Shown: positions 25,179 to 34,239, numbered from the stretch's first letter. The stretch: DNA of 42,204 nucleotides from Vibrio splendidus 12E03 (GCF_000272105.2 NZ_AJZD02000014.1:1-42204); one strand, 5' to 3'. Program-made: numbers and translations. The notes: a model not told the origin generated them from the sequence alone.

Positions 25179-26235
25179 TCTTATTCACCCCTTCCGTTTT
25201 CTCTGTTGTGGCATTTGCGCTTTGTTCAACGCCGTTTTTCTCTTGTTCCATTACTTCGTTGTACCAAAGGTCATGGTGCTCTTTCGCCCAAGTCTCATCA
25301 ACTTCACCGGTTACCATGCCTTCTAGTGCACCTTCCATACCGAACAAGCCGATGTAGATGTGGAACACAAAGCCACAGATAAGAATCAAAGCTGCCAGCA
25401 TATGAACTAAGTTTGAAAGCTCCATATCACGACGAGTTTGACCGAAGATTGGGAAGTCCAATACCAAACCGCTGATCGCAGCGACACTACCCATTACGAT
25501 AAGTAGCCAGAACAGCGCTTTTTCACCGGCATTTGAGAATTCTGCAGACGGGTGAGAACCTTTATGTTTCCCTACCATACCTCCTAATTTCAAGAACCAC
25601 TGAATATCGACTTTTTTAAAGATCGACTTACGCCACCATTTGATAAGAACCGCCATCAACAGTACATAGAAAATCGGGCCGATGTAGTTGTGATACTGCT
25701 TAGCCAGTAGAACGATGAAACCCCATAGATCCGTCGGGATATAAGGTTTCAAGAAGTGTTTACCGTAAACCAACATCAAACCACTGAACGCCAGTGTTAA
25801 GAAGGTAAACGCCATGCTCCAGTGCAATGCACGATCAAGTCGAGACCAACGTTTGATCTTACGACCTGTTCTTGGTGCACTCAGCATTAGCGGGCCAATC
25901 ACAACGTACATCAAAGTCACAAAAGCAATACTGCCAAAGATCGCGACAGCACCGGCTGGTGACATCCACTTCTCTTTCAATATGTACCACGTTTGACCTG
26001 GAGTACTGATTAACACACCGTGCTCAGCCGATTGAGATGTGGTGTAACCTTCTTCACCATTTCTTACTTGTCGCCAAAAATCGGCACCAGCAAGCTGAGT
26101 GATTTCTCGTTGAGCAGAGCTCGATTGAGTTTGTGATGAGTTCGTCTCAGATGCATGACTCATAGGAGAAAGCATTGTTAGTGCTGCCAACATCGGCAGC
26201 ACAACAAGGAAGAGACGCTTAAACATTGTAAGCAT
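25162..26235 (-). CDS. fdhC: Formate dehydrogenase cytochrome b subunit (gamma)
   Basis: A 357-aa membrane subunit that passes electrons from the Fe-S subunit to quinone. It starts with a signal peptide (MFKRLFLVVLPMLAALTML, cut near SHA-SET), a periplasmic stretch, and a helix at about 95-115. The dihaem cytochrome b core follows, with candidate haem histidines in RALHWSMAF, KQYHNYIGP, NLVHMLAAL and FVFHIYIG. It is much longer than E. coli FdnI (about 217 aa) because of the N-terminal extension and an acidic tail. The ATG at 26235 has GGAG at good spacing. Confidence 0.92.
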   Translation of the reverse strand: MLTMFKRLFLVVLPMLAALTMLSPMSHASETNSSQTQSSSAQREITQLAGADFWRQVRNGEEGYTTSQSAEHGVLISTPGQTWYILKEKWMSPAGAVAIFGSIAFVTLMYVVIGPLMLSAPRTGRKIKRWSRLDRALHWSMAFTFLTLAFSGLMLVYGKHFLKPYIPTDLWGFIVLLAKQYHNYIGPIFYVLLMAVLIKWWRKSIFKKVDIQWFLKLGGMVGKHKGSHPSAEFSNAGEKALFWLLIVMGSVAAISGLVLDFPIFGQTRRDMELSNLVHMLAALILICGFVFHIYIGLFGMEGALEGMVTGEVDETWAKEHHDLWYNEVMEQEKNGVEQSANATTEKTEGVNKNEQTS

Positions 26236-26248
26236 ATGTCTCTCCTAC

Positions 26249-26857
26249 TTAGCTCTTAGTCGCATCGTAAGAAAGGTCGTTGCCGTCTGTCCAACCTGCA
26301 CCTTTCGCACCACGTTCAACTACACGCTGACGGAAAACATCAGAAACTTTCTCTGCGTCACCCGCTAGCAGTGCTTTGGTTGAACAAAGCGAAGCACACA
26401 TTGGCAGTTTGCCTTCTGCAATACGGTTCGCACCGTACTTTTGACGCTCTTCAACAGAACCTGGCTCTGTTTCTGGGCCGCCAGCACAGAAGGTACATTT
26501 GTCCATCTTACCGCGCTCACCAAACGCTTCCTGTTTAGGGAATTGAGGTGCGCCAAACGGACAAGCAAACAAGCAGTAACCACAACCGATACACAGATCT
26601 TTGTTGTGAAGTACGATGCCGTCTTCTGTATGTTCAAAACAGTCTGCAGGACAAACTGCCATACATGGCGCATCAGTACAGTGCATACACGCAACTGAGA
26701 TAGAGTTTTCACCCGGTTCGCCATCGTTCAATGTCACAACGCGACGACGTTGAATACCCCATTCCAGAGCATCATCATTTTCATTCTTACATGCAGTGAC
26801 ACAACCGTTACATTCGATACAACGCTTGGTGTCACAAAGAAATTTCATTCTAGCCAT
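26249..26857 (-). CDS. fdhB: Formate dehydrogenase iron-sulfur subunit (beta)
   Basis: A 202-aa ferredoxin-type subunit with four [4Fe-4S] motifs: CIECNGCVTAC, CMHCTDAPCMAVCPADC, CIGCGYCLFACPFG and the spaced CTFC...CASLC set. It relays electrons from FdhA to FdhC. It has no signal peptide and, unlike E. coli FdnH, no C-terminal anchor helix. It is therefore probably exported piggyback with the Tat-signal FdhA. Eleven bases separate it from fdhA, and it is followed by fdhC. Confidence 0.95.
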   Translation of the reverse strand: MARMKFLCDTKRCIECNGCVTACKNENDDALEWGIQRRRVVTLNDGEPGENSISVACMHCTDAPCMAVCPADCFEHTEDGIVLHNKDLCIGCGYCLFACPFGAPQFPKQEAFGERGKMDKCTFCAGGPETEPGSVEERQKYGANRIAEGKLPMCASLCSTKALLAGDAEKVSDVFRQRVVERGAKGAGWTDGNDLSYDATKS

Positions 26858-26868
26858 TTTAAGACTCC

Positions 26869-29724
26869 TTACGCTTTACGAATATTACAAAGGGTTACTT
26901 TCGTTTCCTGCATCAACGTGACAGGGTCGTAACCGTATGTGGTTGCTGTGTTAGCAGCTTCACCAATAACGTAAGGATCAGTGCCTTCTGGGTATTTAGA
27001 ACGCAAATCTTCGCCTTGGAACTTACCACCGAAGTGGAATGGGATGAATGCCAGCCCCGGTTTCACACGACGTGTAACCATCGCTTTCACCTTAATTCGG
27101 CCCTTCTCAGCACCCTCAACCCAAACATCATCACCGTCTTTAAAGCCGATGTCGTTCGCGTCTTTCGGGTTTACTTCAACGAACATCTCTTGTTGAAGTT
27201 CTGCTAGCCAAGGGTTAGAACGTGTCTCTTCACCACCACCTTCGTACTCAACCAGACGACCAGAAGTCAGGATAATCGGGTATTCACCAGATTTGTCTTG
27301 CTCTTGAATCGACTTGTAAAGCGTAGGTACACGGAAGATCGCCTCTTTGTCATCCCATGTTGGGTAGTCAGCAACTAGGTCGCGACGTGGTGTGTAAAGC
27401 GGCTCACGGTGCAGTGGCACGCGGTCTGGGAATGTCCAAACAATCGCACGCGCTTTTGCATTACCAAATGGGATACAGCCGTGCTTGATAGCCACGCGTT
27501 GAATACCGCCAGAAACGTCAGTCTTCCAGTTTTTACCTTCAGCAGAGGCTTTCTCTTCTGCTGTTAGGTCATCCCACCAACCCAGTTGTTTCAGTAGTTT
27601 GTCACTGAACTCTGGGTAGCCATCTTTAATTTCGCTGCCTTTTGAGTAGCTGTCTTCAGCCAATAGGCTTTGACCTTCAAACTCAACACCGAAACGAGTA
27701 CGGAAATTACCACCACCTTCAGCAACCGTCTTAGACGTATCGTAAAGGATATGTGTACCCGGATGTTTCATCTCTGGGTTGCCCCAACATGGCCAAGGAA
27801 GACCGTAAGTCTCACCATTTGCAGGCCCGCCCTCTGCTTCCAGAGACGTTTTGTGGAATGTATGCCAGTTCTGTTGGTGCTCTTTCAAACGTTCTGGGCT
27901 TTGACCTGTGTAACCGATCGTCCACATACCTTTGTTGAATTCACGAGTAATGTCTTCAATCAATGGTTGGTTGTTCTCAACACGGATGTTCTTGAACAGC
28001 TGATCAGAGAAACCAAGCTTCTTAGAAAGAAGGTACATGATTTCGTGGTCAGGCTTAGATTCGAACAGAGGATCTACAACTTTGTCACGCCACTGTAGAG
28101 AACGGTTTGATGCCGTTACACTGCCGTAGGTTTCAAACTGAGTCGTTGCTGGAAGCAGGTAAACGCCGTCAGTACGATCGTTCATTACCGCTGCAACGGT
28201 TGGGTATGGGTCAACAATAACCATCATATCCAGCTTCTGCATCGCCTTCTTCATCTCTGGACCACGAGTCTGAGAGTTCACCGCGTGACCCCAGTAGAAC
28301 ATGGCACGGATGTTTTCGCGCTGACGAATCTTGTCTTTGTCTTCAAGCACACCATCAACCCAACGAGAGACAGGAATACCTGCACTGTTCATTGGTTTTT
28401 GACCGCCGTATGCGTTGTCGTCGAAACGTCCTTTGATCCAATCAAAGTCGATATCCCAAACTTTCGACCAGTGGCGCCAAGAACCTTCAGACAAGCCGTA
28501 GTAACCTGGAAGCGTGTCAGACAGTACGCCAAGGTCTGTTGCGCCCTGTACGTTATCGTGACCACGGAAGATGTTTGCACCGCCACCTGACTTACCGATG
28601 TTACCTAGCGCAAGCTCAAGTACACAGTAAGCACGTGTGTTGTTGTTGCCTGTAGTATGTTGAGTACCACCCATACACCAAACGATACAACCCGGACGGT
28701 TTTCAGAAAGCAGTTTTGCTGTGTGGTAAACGTCTTGTTCGCTTACGCCAGTAACGCGCTCAACTTCAGCTGGACTCCACTTCGCGACTTCTTCACGGAT
28801 CTCGTCCATGCCGAATACACGTTGGCGGATGAACTCTTGGTCTTCCCATTTGTTAGCAAAGACATGCCATAACACACCCCAGATAAACGCAACGTCTGAA
28901 CCTGGGCGAAGAGAAACGTAGTGATCAGATTTCGCAGCAGTACGTGTACGACGAGGATCCGCAACAACGATCTTACAGTTGTTCTTCTCTTTCGCGATTA
29001 AGATGTGTTGCATCGCTACTGGGTGAGCTTCTGCAGGGTTCGAACCAATGAACAGCATCGATTTACAGTTGTGCATGTCATTGAACGAGTTTGTCATCGC
29101 GCCGTAACCCCAAGTGTTTGCAACACCGGCTACTGTGGTTGAGTGACAAATACGCGCTTGGTGGTCAACGTTGTTCGTGCCCCAAAGCGACGCCATCTTA
29201 CGGAATGCGTAAGCTTGCTCGTTACTGTGTTTCGCACTACCTAGGAAGTAAACCGAATCAGGGCCAGACTCTTTACGAAGTTCTAGCGCTTTGTTACCGA
29301 TCTCTTCAATCGCTTGTTCCCAAGAAAGCTTCTTCCACTTACCGCCTTCCAATTTCATTGGGTACTTAAGGCGACGCTCACCGTGGCCGTGCTCACGAAG
29401 TGCTGCACCTTTCGCACAGTGTCCACCAGCGTTGAATGGGTGATCAAATGCAGGCTCTTGACCTGTCCAAACACCGTTTTGAACTTCAGCGTAGATACCG
29501 CAACCCACAGAACAGTGAGAACAGATAGTACGTTTCACTTCTGTTTTCGCTTCTGGATCGACTGATTTAGCCTGTGCTTTCTTCATCATGCCCGGTGCGA
29601 ATAGACTTGCGCCTACTACCGCGCCACCAGCGGCTAATGAAGTGTTTTTCATGAAGGCACGTCGAGACACACCCAGTTGATTGGTTTCTTTGCTCACACT
29701 ATCGGAGCGTTTGACAAGTTTCAT
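26869..29724 (-). CDS. fdhA: Formate dehydrogenase catalytic subunit, Cys type (alpha)
   Basis: A 951-aa molybdopterin oxidoreductase oxidising formate to CO2 in the periplasm. It has a Tat signal, SRRAFMK at 20-26, before a hydrophobic stretch. A [4Fe-4S] site follows (Cys68, Cys71, Cys75, Cys103). The metal ligand is Cys193 in ARICHSTTVAG, where E. coli FdnG has selenocysteine. C-terminal molybdopterin-guanine-dinucleotide binding (PIILTSGRLVEYEGGGEETR) completes the family pattern. The metal, Mo or W, cannot be read from sequence. It is in an operon with its Tat chaperone, FdhB and FdhC. Confidence 0.96.
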   Translation of the reverse strand: MKLVKRSDSVSKETNQLGVSRRAFMKNTSLAAGGAVVGASLFAPGMMKKAQAKSVDPEAKTEVKRTICSHCSVGCGIYAEVQNGVWTGQEPAFDHPFNAGGHCAKGAALREHGHGERRLKYPMKLEGGKWKKLSWEQAIEEIGNKALELRKESGPDSVYFLGSAKHSNEQAYAFRKMASLWGTNNVDHQARICHSTTVAGVANTWGYGAMTNSFNDMHNCKSMLFIGSNPAEAHPVAMQHILIAKEKNNCKIVVADPRRTRTAAKSDHYVSLRPGSDVAFIWGVLWHVFANKWEDQEFIRQRVFGMDEIREEVAKWSPAEVERVTGVSEQDVYHTAKLLSENRPGCIVWCMGGTQHTTGNNNTRAYCVLELALGNIGKSGGGANIFRGHDNVQGATDLGVLSDTLPGYYGLSEGSWRHWSKVWDIDFDWIKGRFDDNAYGGQKPMNSAGIPVSRWVDGVLEDKDKIRQRENIRAMFYWGHAVNSQTRGPEMKKAMQKLDMMVIVDPYPTVAAVMNDRTDGVYLLPATTQFETYGSVTASNRSLQWRDKVVDPLFESKPDHEIMYLLSKKLGFSDQLFKNIRVENNQPLIEDITREFNKGMWTIGYTGQSPERLKEHQQNWHTFHKTSLEAEGGPANGETYGLPWPCWGNPEMKHPGTHILYDTSKTVAEGGGNFRTRFGVEFEGQSLLAEDSYSKGSEIKDGYPEFSDKLLKQLGWWDDLTAEEKASAEGKNWKTDVSGGIQRVAIKHGCIPFGNAKARAIVWTFPDRVPLHREPLYTPRRDLVADYPTWDDKEAIFRVPTLYKSIQEQDKSGEYPIILTSGRLVEYEGGGEETRSNPWLAELQQEMFVEVNPKDANDIGFKDGDDVWVEGAEKGRIKVKAMVTRRVKPGLAFIPFHFGGKFQGEDLRSKYPEGTDPYVIGEAANTATTYGYDPVTLMQETKVTLCNIRKA

Positions 29725-29734
29725 CCGTTATCTC

Positions 29735-29938
29735 CTAAAGTGTGTCGTAGTAATCGCGAATATGTTGCGTTTCACGATACCCTGTCTTCTTCACGTCTTC
29801 TTTCGAAATTTCAACAGTTTCTGAAGCGGTTGCCACTTTAGTTGTACTAGCGACAACGGCACCAGCTACGGCTGCAGTCGTCAAGCCTTTGAGTAAGTCC
29901 CTACGGCTTGTATTTATATCTTTATTATCTTTCATCAT
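29735..29938 (-). CDS. Small Tat-signal protein of the fdh operon (FdhX-like)
   Basis: A 67-aa protein. TSRRDLLKG at about 10-18 is a Tat motif, followed by an Ala/Val-rich stretch (LTTAAVAGAVVASTTKVATA), then about 30 hydrophilic residues ending in HIRDYYDTL. It lies directly before fdhA; its TAG overlaps the fdhA ribosome site (GGAG, about 8 bases from ATG). Small Tat-signal proteins in this position occur in many formate dehydrogenase operons (called FdhX in some genera). Function is not established in my knowledge; a chaperone or assembly role is inference. Confidence 0.88.
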   Translation of the reverse strand: MMKDNKDINTSRRDLLKGLTTAAVAGAVVASTTKVATASETVEISKEDVKKTGYRETQHIRDYYDTL

Positions 29939-30013
29939 TGCTTCCTTACCTTACGGTAGATCTTTTTTTGGAGGCTTAATGCCCCTCTATCGATATAATC
30001 GCGTACTGCTCGA

Positions 30014-30652
30014 TTACTCGTAATCAGTGACGTTTTTCACATCAATCTTTAATTTGTGCTTACTGCTTTTTGTATTCACGCTAAAACGCACTTGTTCTAA
30101 CGTTAGGAATGCTTCACACAGCTGAGCTGCCGATTTGTAGAAGTTCGCGCTTTCTGCCCCTTCAAGCTGACGCGTGAAAGAGTTAAACCAAGGGCCAAGG
30201 TGCTTATTGAATACCGCTTGTTGCAGGGCTTCTTCTTCGGCCGTTAGCATGGCCATCACTTCACACAATGCTGCGATGTGATCTTCTGGCTCTTTCACTT
30301 GATCGTCACGTTCAATGCCTAAAAGCTCTAAATCATGACGAATCTCTGCCAATGGTTTTTCCATCATGGCACCAGTGCGATGCCAAGAACCAAATGGAAC
30401 AATTTCTCCACGGCCAATGCCAATGAACAGATCTTGATATTCGTCTTCTAACGCTTCGCGATTTGATTCTGTTGCCGCTTGTTGAATAGCAATCCAAGCT
30501 TTCTGCATTGCACTTTCAGACGCTTCAATATCTAGCGTTTTTAGAAAGTCGATCACCTCTTCAGAAGGTGCGCTACGAAACAGTGCAGATAGGACCAAAT
30601 AGATCTCAGTTCTTAGTGTCTGTTCTTGTGCCTGATCCAAATTAGTTTCCAA
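30014..30652 (-). CDS. TorD-family molybdoenzyme chaperone
   Basis: A 212-aa all-alpha protein of the TorD/DmsD family. The markers are YQDLFIGIGRGEIVPFGSWH (72-91) and E121-P-E-D-H125, the conserved E-P-x-D-H motif. Such chaperones bind the Tat signal of the partner enzyme, here probably FdhA, and allow cofactor insertion before export. The start codon is TTG at 30652: AGGAG lies 6 bases before it and overlaps the stop of the upstream Fe-S gene. Confidence 0.9.
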   Translation of the reverse strand: METNLDQAQEQTLRTEIYLVLSALFRSAPSEEVIDFLKTLDIEASESAMQKAWIAIQQAATESNREALEDEYQDLFIGIGRGEIVPFGSWHRTGAMMEKPLAEIRHDLELLGIERDDQVKEPEDHIAALCEVMAMLTAEEEALQQAVFNKHLGPWFNSFTRQLEGAESANFYKSAAQLCEAFLTLEQVRFSVNTKSSKHKLKIDVKNVTDYE

Positions 30653-30661
30653 GGCTAACTC

Positions 30662-32323
30662 CTAGTATTTCAATTGTTTCAATGGGTCTTGCGCCATTGA
30701 ATCGAACATATCCACCACACGACAGTCCTCACACATAGCAATACGATTGATCGCTGCTTCATCTGAAAAGTGAGAGTGACCGCGTAACTTGTTCTGTAAC
30801 ATGTCGATCATAGACTGAGGTGCGAATGGTTTATGGCAACGTACACATTCCGCAGCTTTCTCTTCATGAATCACAACCGCTTTCTGACGTTCTTCTTTTA
30901 CCCAGTTCATACGAGGCGTAAGAGTCAGAACATTTTCAGGACATGCCTTTTCACACAAGCCACATTGAATACAGTCTTGTTCTACAAATTTAAGTGATGG
31001 AGAAGCCCCGTCGGTATGAAGTGCACGTGTCGGACACACAGCCACACAACTCATACACAAAGTACAATCTTTGCTTTCACACGAAACCGTGCCATATGGC
31101 GCATTCGATGGAAGCTCAACAATATTTTCAACTGGAATACGAGCTGAAGACATTGCATCAAGTGCTGTGAATAGACGTTGGCGCTTATTACCTTGAAGAT
31201 CGCCAAGTGCAAGGTCGAACGAATCCACACATAGTGTTGGAGGACCTTCACGTAGAGACTCTAAGTACAAAATATCGATGGTTTCTTTTGGAATACCGAT
31301 TTGGTCTAGTAACTCTTGAGCGATCCCTACTTCGTTATTCAGAACACGAATGATCGTTTCTGGCATAAAGCGAGATGCTGCAAACAGAACTTGAGTCGCG
31401 CCATTTACTAAAGCAGCAAACCAAGTATCAATACCAATAGATGGAAGTTCTTCTACGACAATTGGAATCACGTTATCTGGTAGCGCTTTAAGAGCCATCA
31501 CGTTGTAAGTTTCATGACGTGAGCTACAGATAAGCACGATAGGATCAAGACCGCCCGCTTGCTCGTAATTCGCTAGCGTACGTTCAATGAATTTTTGAGT
31601 ATCGTCAGGATTAGGCAATGCGTAAGAGATAGCTTCTGTCGGACAGCTTGTCGCACAAGTTCCGACGCCTTGACATAGGTAAGGGTTAATCTCGATCTTA
31701 TGACCGGTCTTATCCGAGCCTTCACTTGATAGTGCGCCAGCAGGACAAGCATCGACACAACGCTCACAGCCTTTTACGCCACGAGAACTGTGCGCACAAA
31801 GGTCAGTGTCTAGACGGAAGAACTTAGGTTTATCAAAGGTGCCCATAAGCGTTGGAATCTCTTCCAGTGCTTCAGCCAGTTTTGGATAGCCACGACCTAC
31901 TGGGTAATAACCTGGTACAGGTACTTCCTCTGTCATGCAGCTATTCAGACATAGGTCTAGAACAACATCGAAACAATCGTGATTAATCGCGACTTTCGCT
32001 AGGTTGCTTGATGTGCCTTTACTTTCGATCACAACTTCAAACGTGCCAAGGAAACCGGAGACTTGAACCGAATTCGCGAAATACAGTTCTGGGTTTGTGC
32101 CCTTTTCGCCGTCTGTCGACAATAAGGTTAGGCTCGTCAATTGAGGTAATTGCGCCGCAGCACTTTCAATGATCGCAGTTGGACCAATAACAAGAGTATT
32201 ACCGCCGCTTTCGTAGCTAACAGTAGGTGGAATCAGATTTGTTAACTCAACTGTATTTTCAAATGCATACAGTCTTGCTTTAGCGTTATTTGAAGTTGCT
32301 TGTTCTAATAATTGTTTAAGCAT
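30662..32323 (-). CDS. Multi-cluster Fe-S protein of the fdh operon
   Basis: A 553-aa cytoplasmic protein with no membrane helix or signal. Four [4Fe-4S] motifs occur in two pairs: Cys176/186/189/193 and Cys217/223/227 in the N-terminal half, then Cys420/423/426/430 and Cys451/454/457/461. A C-terminal Cys493/496 and Cys531/534 pair of CxxC motifs may form a zinc or rubredoxin-like site. The middle part (about 250-400) looks like a flavodoxin/hydrogenase-delta-like fold (PIVLICSSRHETYNV). It probably shuttles electrons for cofactor maturation or an alternative route from formate. The function is not known to me. It is first in the unit followed by the TorD-like gene. Confidence 0.85.
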   Translation of the reverse strand: MLKQLLEQATSNNAKARLYAFENTVELTNLIPPTVSYESGGNTLVIGPTAIIESAAAQLPQLTSLTLLSTDGEKGTNPELYFANSVQVSGFLGTFEVVIESKGTSSNLAKVAINHDCFDVVLDLCLNSCMTEEVPVPGYYPVGRGYPKLAEALEEIPTLMGTFDKPKFFRLDTDLCAHSSRGVKGCERCVDACPAGALSSEGSDKTGHKIEINPYLCQGVGTCATSCPTEAISYALPNPDDTQKFIERTLANYEQAGGLDPIVLICSSRHETYNVMALKALPDNVIPIVVEELPSIGIDTWFAALVNGATQVLFAASRFMPETIIRVLNNEVGIAQELLDQIGIPKETIDILYLESLREGPPTLCVDSFDLALGDLQGNKRQRLFTALDAMSSARIPVENIVELPSNAPYGTVSCESKDCTLCMSCVAVCPTRALHTDGASPSLKFVEQDCIQCGLCEKACPENVLTLTPRMNWVKEERQKAVVIHEEKAAECVRCHKPFAPQSMIDMLQNKLRGHSHFSDEAAINRIAMCEDCRVVDMFDSMAQDPLKQLKY

Positions 32324-32622
32324 TGCTCAGTTCCATCTTTGGACATGGATAATCTGTTCAACTTTCATTGTAGTAAGCGATAGAGAACTTGCTGAGTAAT
32401 CCGTTAACAACTAACCCTTTAGCCAGTGTGCCGTTCGTCAGACCATGAACTCGTCTATCTACAAAAAAGTTGATAATGAACGTTATTTAGCAAATGCCAT
32501 GCCAGTTTAATAATCCCAATATATCAGTAGTTTAATGATTTATAGCGTTTATTGTGCGTATAAAAAAACCGCTTGGGACATTTTGTCGCAAGCGGCTCAT
32601 TGAGTGTTTAGTCAAAATGTAC
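32324..32622. other. Intergenic region before the Fe-S protein
   Basis: About 299 bases between the DUF3306 gene end and the start of the Fe-S gene. It holds a terminator at 32561-32595 and presumably the promoter of the main fdh unit. I looked for an FNR box and found only a TTGAT half-site near 32470. Confidence 0.55.
32561..32595 (-). terminator. Terminator after the DUF3306 gene
   Basis: CCGCTTG at 32569-32575 and CAAGCGG at 32589-32595 pair, and inside them GACA at 32577-32580 pairs with TGTC at 32584-32587. On the minus strand the stem runs into seven T. It separates the DUF3305-DUF3306 unit from the fdh unit. Confidence 0.92.
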
Positions 32623-33336
32623 CTATTCTTTGTGTGGTATATTTTGTCCCATCTTTTTCAGGTCAGCTTCGTCTGACATTGTAGCGTCAATATCTGGTAC
32701 TGTATTTTTATACAGTTCATTTTCTTGTTCTGTTATTTCGTCAATTTCTGACGTTTCAAGTTCATTATCAGATACCTCAAGATCGCTTTCAGAATTTCCT
32801 AAAACCTCACCTTCATCTTTATTATCAATGGCTTGCTCTTCTTCTGGTGTGGTTTCGTCTTCCGTTTTGTCTTTAACCCAATCACGCAAGGTTTCCGCAA
32901 CCCCTTCAGAAAGAGACTTCAAATTACTGTAATCGTCGTCGTAATCATCTAAACCATCACGAACGTTGAACTCTTCTGAGAGGAATAATTTACGCAAGGC
33001 CGCTTTTTTTACGCTCTCAGATGCTTCTGACACCAATAATTGAGCAACAGACAAGTCTTCAGTCGTTTCTGATGCTATCTCCTGAGAGTCAATAGCTTGA
33101 GAATCGACAGCATGAGTTTCTTCATTGCTTTCTGGAGAACCATTTTCTAAAGTTCTATTTTCTAAAATCTGACGGTCTAATGACTCTGATGTTTCTGCAC
33201 CTATAGATGAAGCAGCAGACGAAGCCTCTGAAGAAATAAGCTCGGCTTCCTCAAGCGTTTGTTGCGCTTCTAATGGTTCATCAGACGATTCATCGAGCTT
33301 TCGTTGAGACCAACGGCTAAAAAAGTTAGTTGCCAT
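32623..33336 (-). CDS. DUF3306-family protein
   Basis: A 237-aa protein. The N-terminal FFSRWSQRKLDE is the DUF3306 signature. The rest is very acidic and low-complexity (many E, S, D repeats) with a short conserved-looking segment LRKLFLSEEFNVRDGLDDYDDDY at about 115-137. It lies in formate dehydrogenase loci, usually next to DUF3305. It is likely cytoplasmic and partly disordered. Function unknown. It overlaps the DUF3305 gene by 11 bases. Confidence 0.88.
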   Translation of the reverse strand: MATNFFSRWSQRKLDESSDEPLEAQQTLEEAELISSEASSAASSIGAETSESLDRQILENRTLENGSPESNEETHAVDSQAIDSQEIASETTEDLSVAQLLVSEASESVKKAALRKLFLSEEFNVRDGLDDYDDDYSNLKSLSEGVAETLRDWVKDKTEDETTPEEEQAIDNKDEGEVLGNSESDLEVSDNELETSEIDEITEQENELYKNTVPDIDATMSDEADLKKMGQNIPHKE

Positions 33337-33790
33337 TTGATCGACCCGCGCCTTTACGTTTCTTACGTCTTGCTTCTAGTAACTCGCCATGACGGCCAAT
33401 GAATGCTTCCATCCAAGCTTGTACAGGCAAAGGAATGTCGTATGAAAGGACTTGGTTGTCACCGTCCATGTATTGCCCAGCAACCGTTTGTGATGCCGTA
33501 AGTAACTGAATGACTGGCTCAACACCAGAATCGACGTTATCCATCACTAAGAAAAGCTTAGGTTGTTGAGAGCTAAGGTTGAAACGATAGTCTGTACGCT
33601 CGTCTTTATGTAATTGAAGTAAACAAACGTCTTGAGTATCGTCTTCTGGCGACAGTTCAAACCCCGTCAATTCCCATTGTGTGGTTACCCAGATACCTGT
33701 TTTGATCTCTTTCTCTATTCTTTGGACACCGATTGGCCAAGCTGCTTCTGTTTTTTCATATTGTTCTTGGAATTCTTTTATCTCAGACAT
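33326..33790 (-). CDS. DUF3305-family protein
   Basis: A 154-aa protein with the DUF3305 pattern: WPIGVQRIEKEIKTGIWVTTQW near the start, then a beta-rich core, and a basic tail (RRKKRKGAGR). It is probably soluble. Members accompany formate dehydrogenase operons. The name gives no function. It is first of a two-gene unit with DUF3306, transcribed divergently from fdhD. Confidence 0.88.
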   Translation of the reverse strand: MSEIKEFQEQYEKTEAAWPIGVQRIEKEIKTGIWVTTQWELTGFELSPEDDTQDVCLLQLHKDERTDYRFNLSSQQPKLFLVMDNVDSGVEPVIQLLTASQTVAGQYMDGDNQVLSYDIPLPVQAWMEAFIGRHGELLEARRKKRKGAGRSNGN

Positions 33791-34239
33791 ACTTCACCCA
33801 ATTGATTTTCTTTGGTCTGAATGCACTTAGGACATTTTGTACTGTGCGCAATCATATACACCCCATAAAGCAATAAACACGCCAATACGGATTACCTATG
33901 AGAGCGTATCTATAGCGTTCGTTATCAAGTTGTCACTATAACGTTAGTCGATACTGGTTATTTCAGACAACTCCACCCGGTGAACTCTCATATTTTGCGC
34001 TATTTTAATCTAATGCTTCATGTTTCCATCAATCCCCGTTATTTTGGAATAAGATTTGCTTTAGCTAATTCGCTAATGTTATTCACAGAGCTATGTATTC
34101 AAAGATCTATGGCATGTTCGAGAACGATAATCGAAACCTAGGCCATAGCGAACCAACAAACTAGCGCATTGATGAATGAGAGCCTTATTGCTCTTGTTGA
34201 CTTCTTATCTCATAAAATCGCTATCTCATTAAGTAGGAA
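33791..34239. other. Divergent region between DUF3305 gene and fdhD
   Basis: About 449 bases. It contains a symmetric element CGTTAT-N12-ATAACG at 33920-33943, an 8-base palindrome TAACGTTA at 33939-33946, and a nested inverted repeat at 34107-34148 about 90 bases before fdhD. There is no FNR box. Possible divergent promoters are not resolved by eye. Confidence 0.5.
34107..34148 (+). repeat. Nested inverted repeat upstream of fdhD
   Basis: CTATGGC at 34107-34113 pairs with GCCATAG at 34142-34148, and inside it TTCGA at 34116-34120 pairs with TCGAA at 34131-34135. It could be a protein-binding site or an RNA hairpin in a leader. No T-tract follows. Confidence 0.5.

Noticed and set aside
27670..28098. 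142-codon open frame opposite fdhA
   Set aside because: It lies fully inside a highly conserved gene on the other strand, has no ribosome site and encodes a composition-biased product.
29145..29152. Possible selenocysteine codon in fdhA
   Set aside because: The active-site codon reads TGC (Cys193), not TGA, and the frame has no internal stop.
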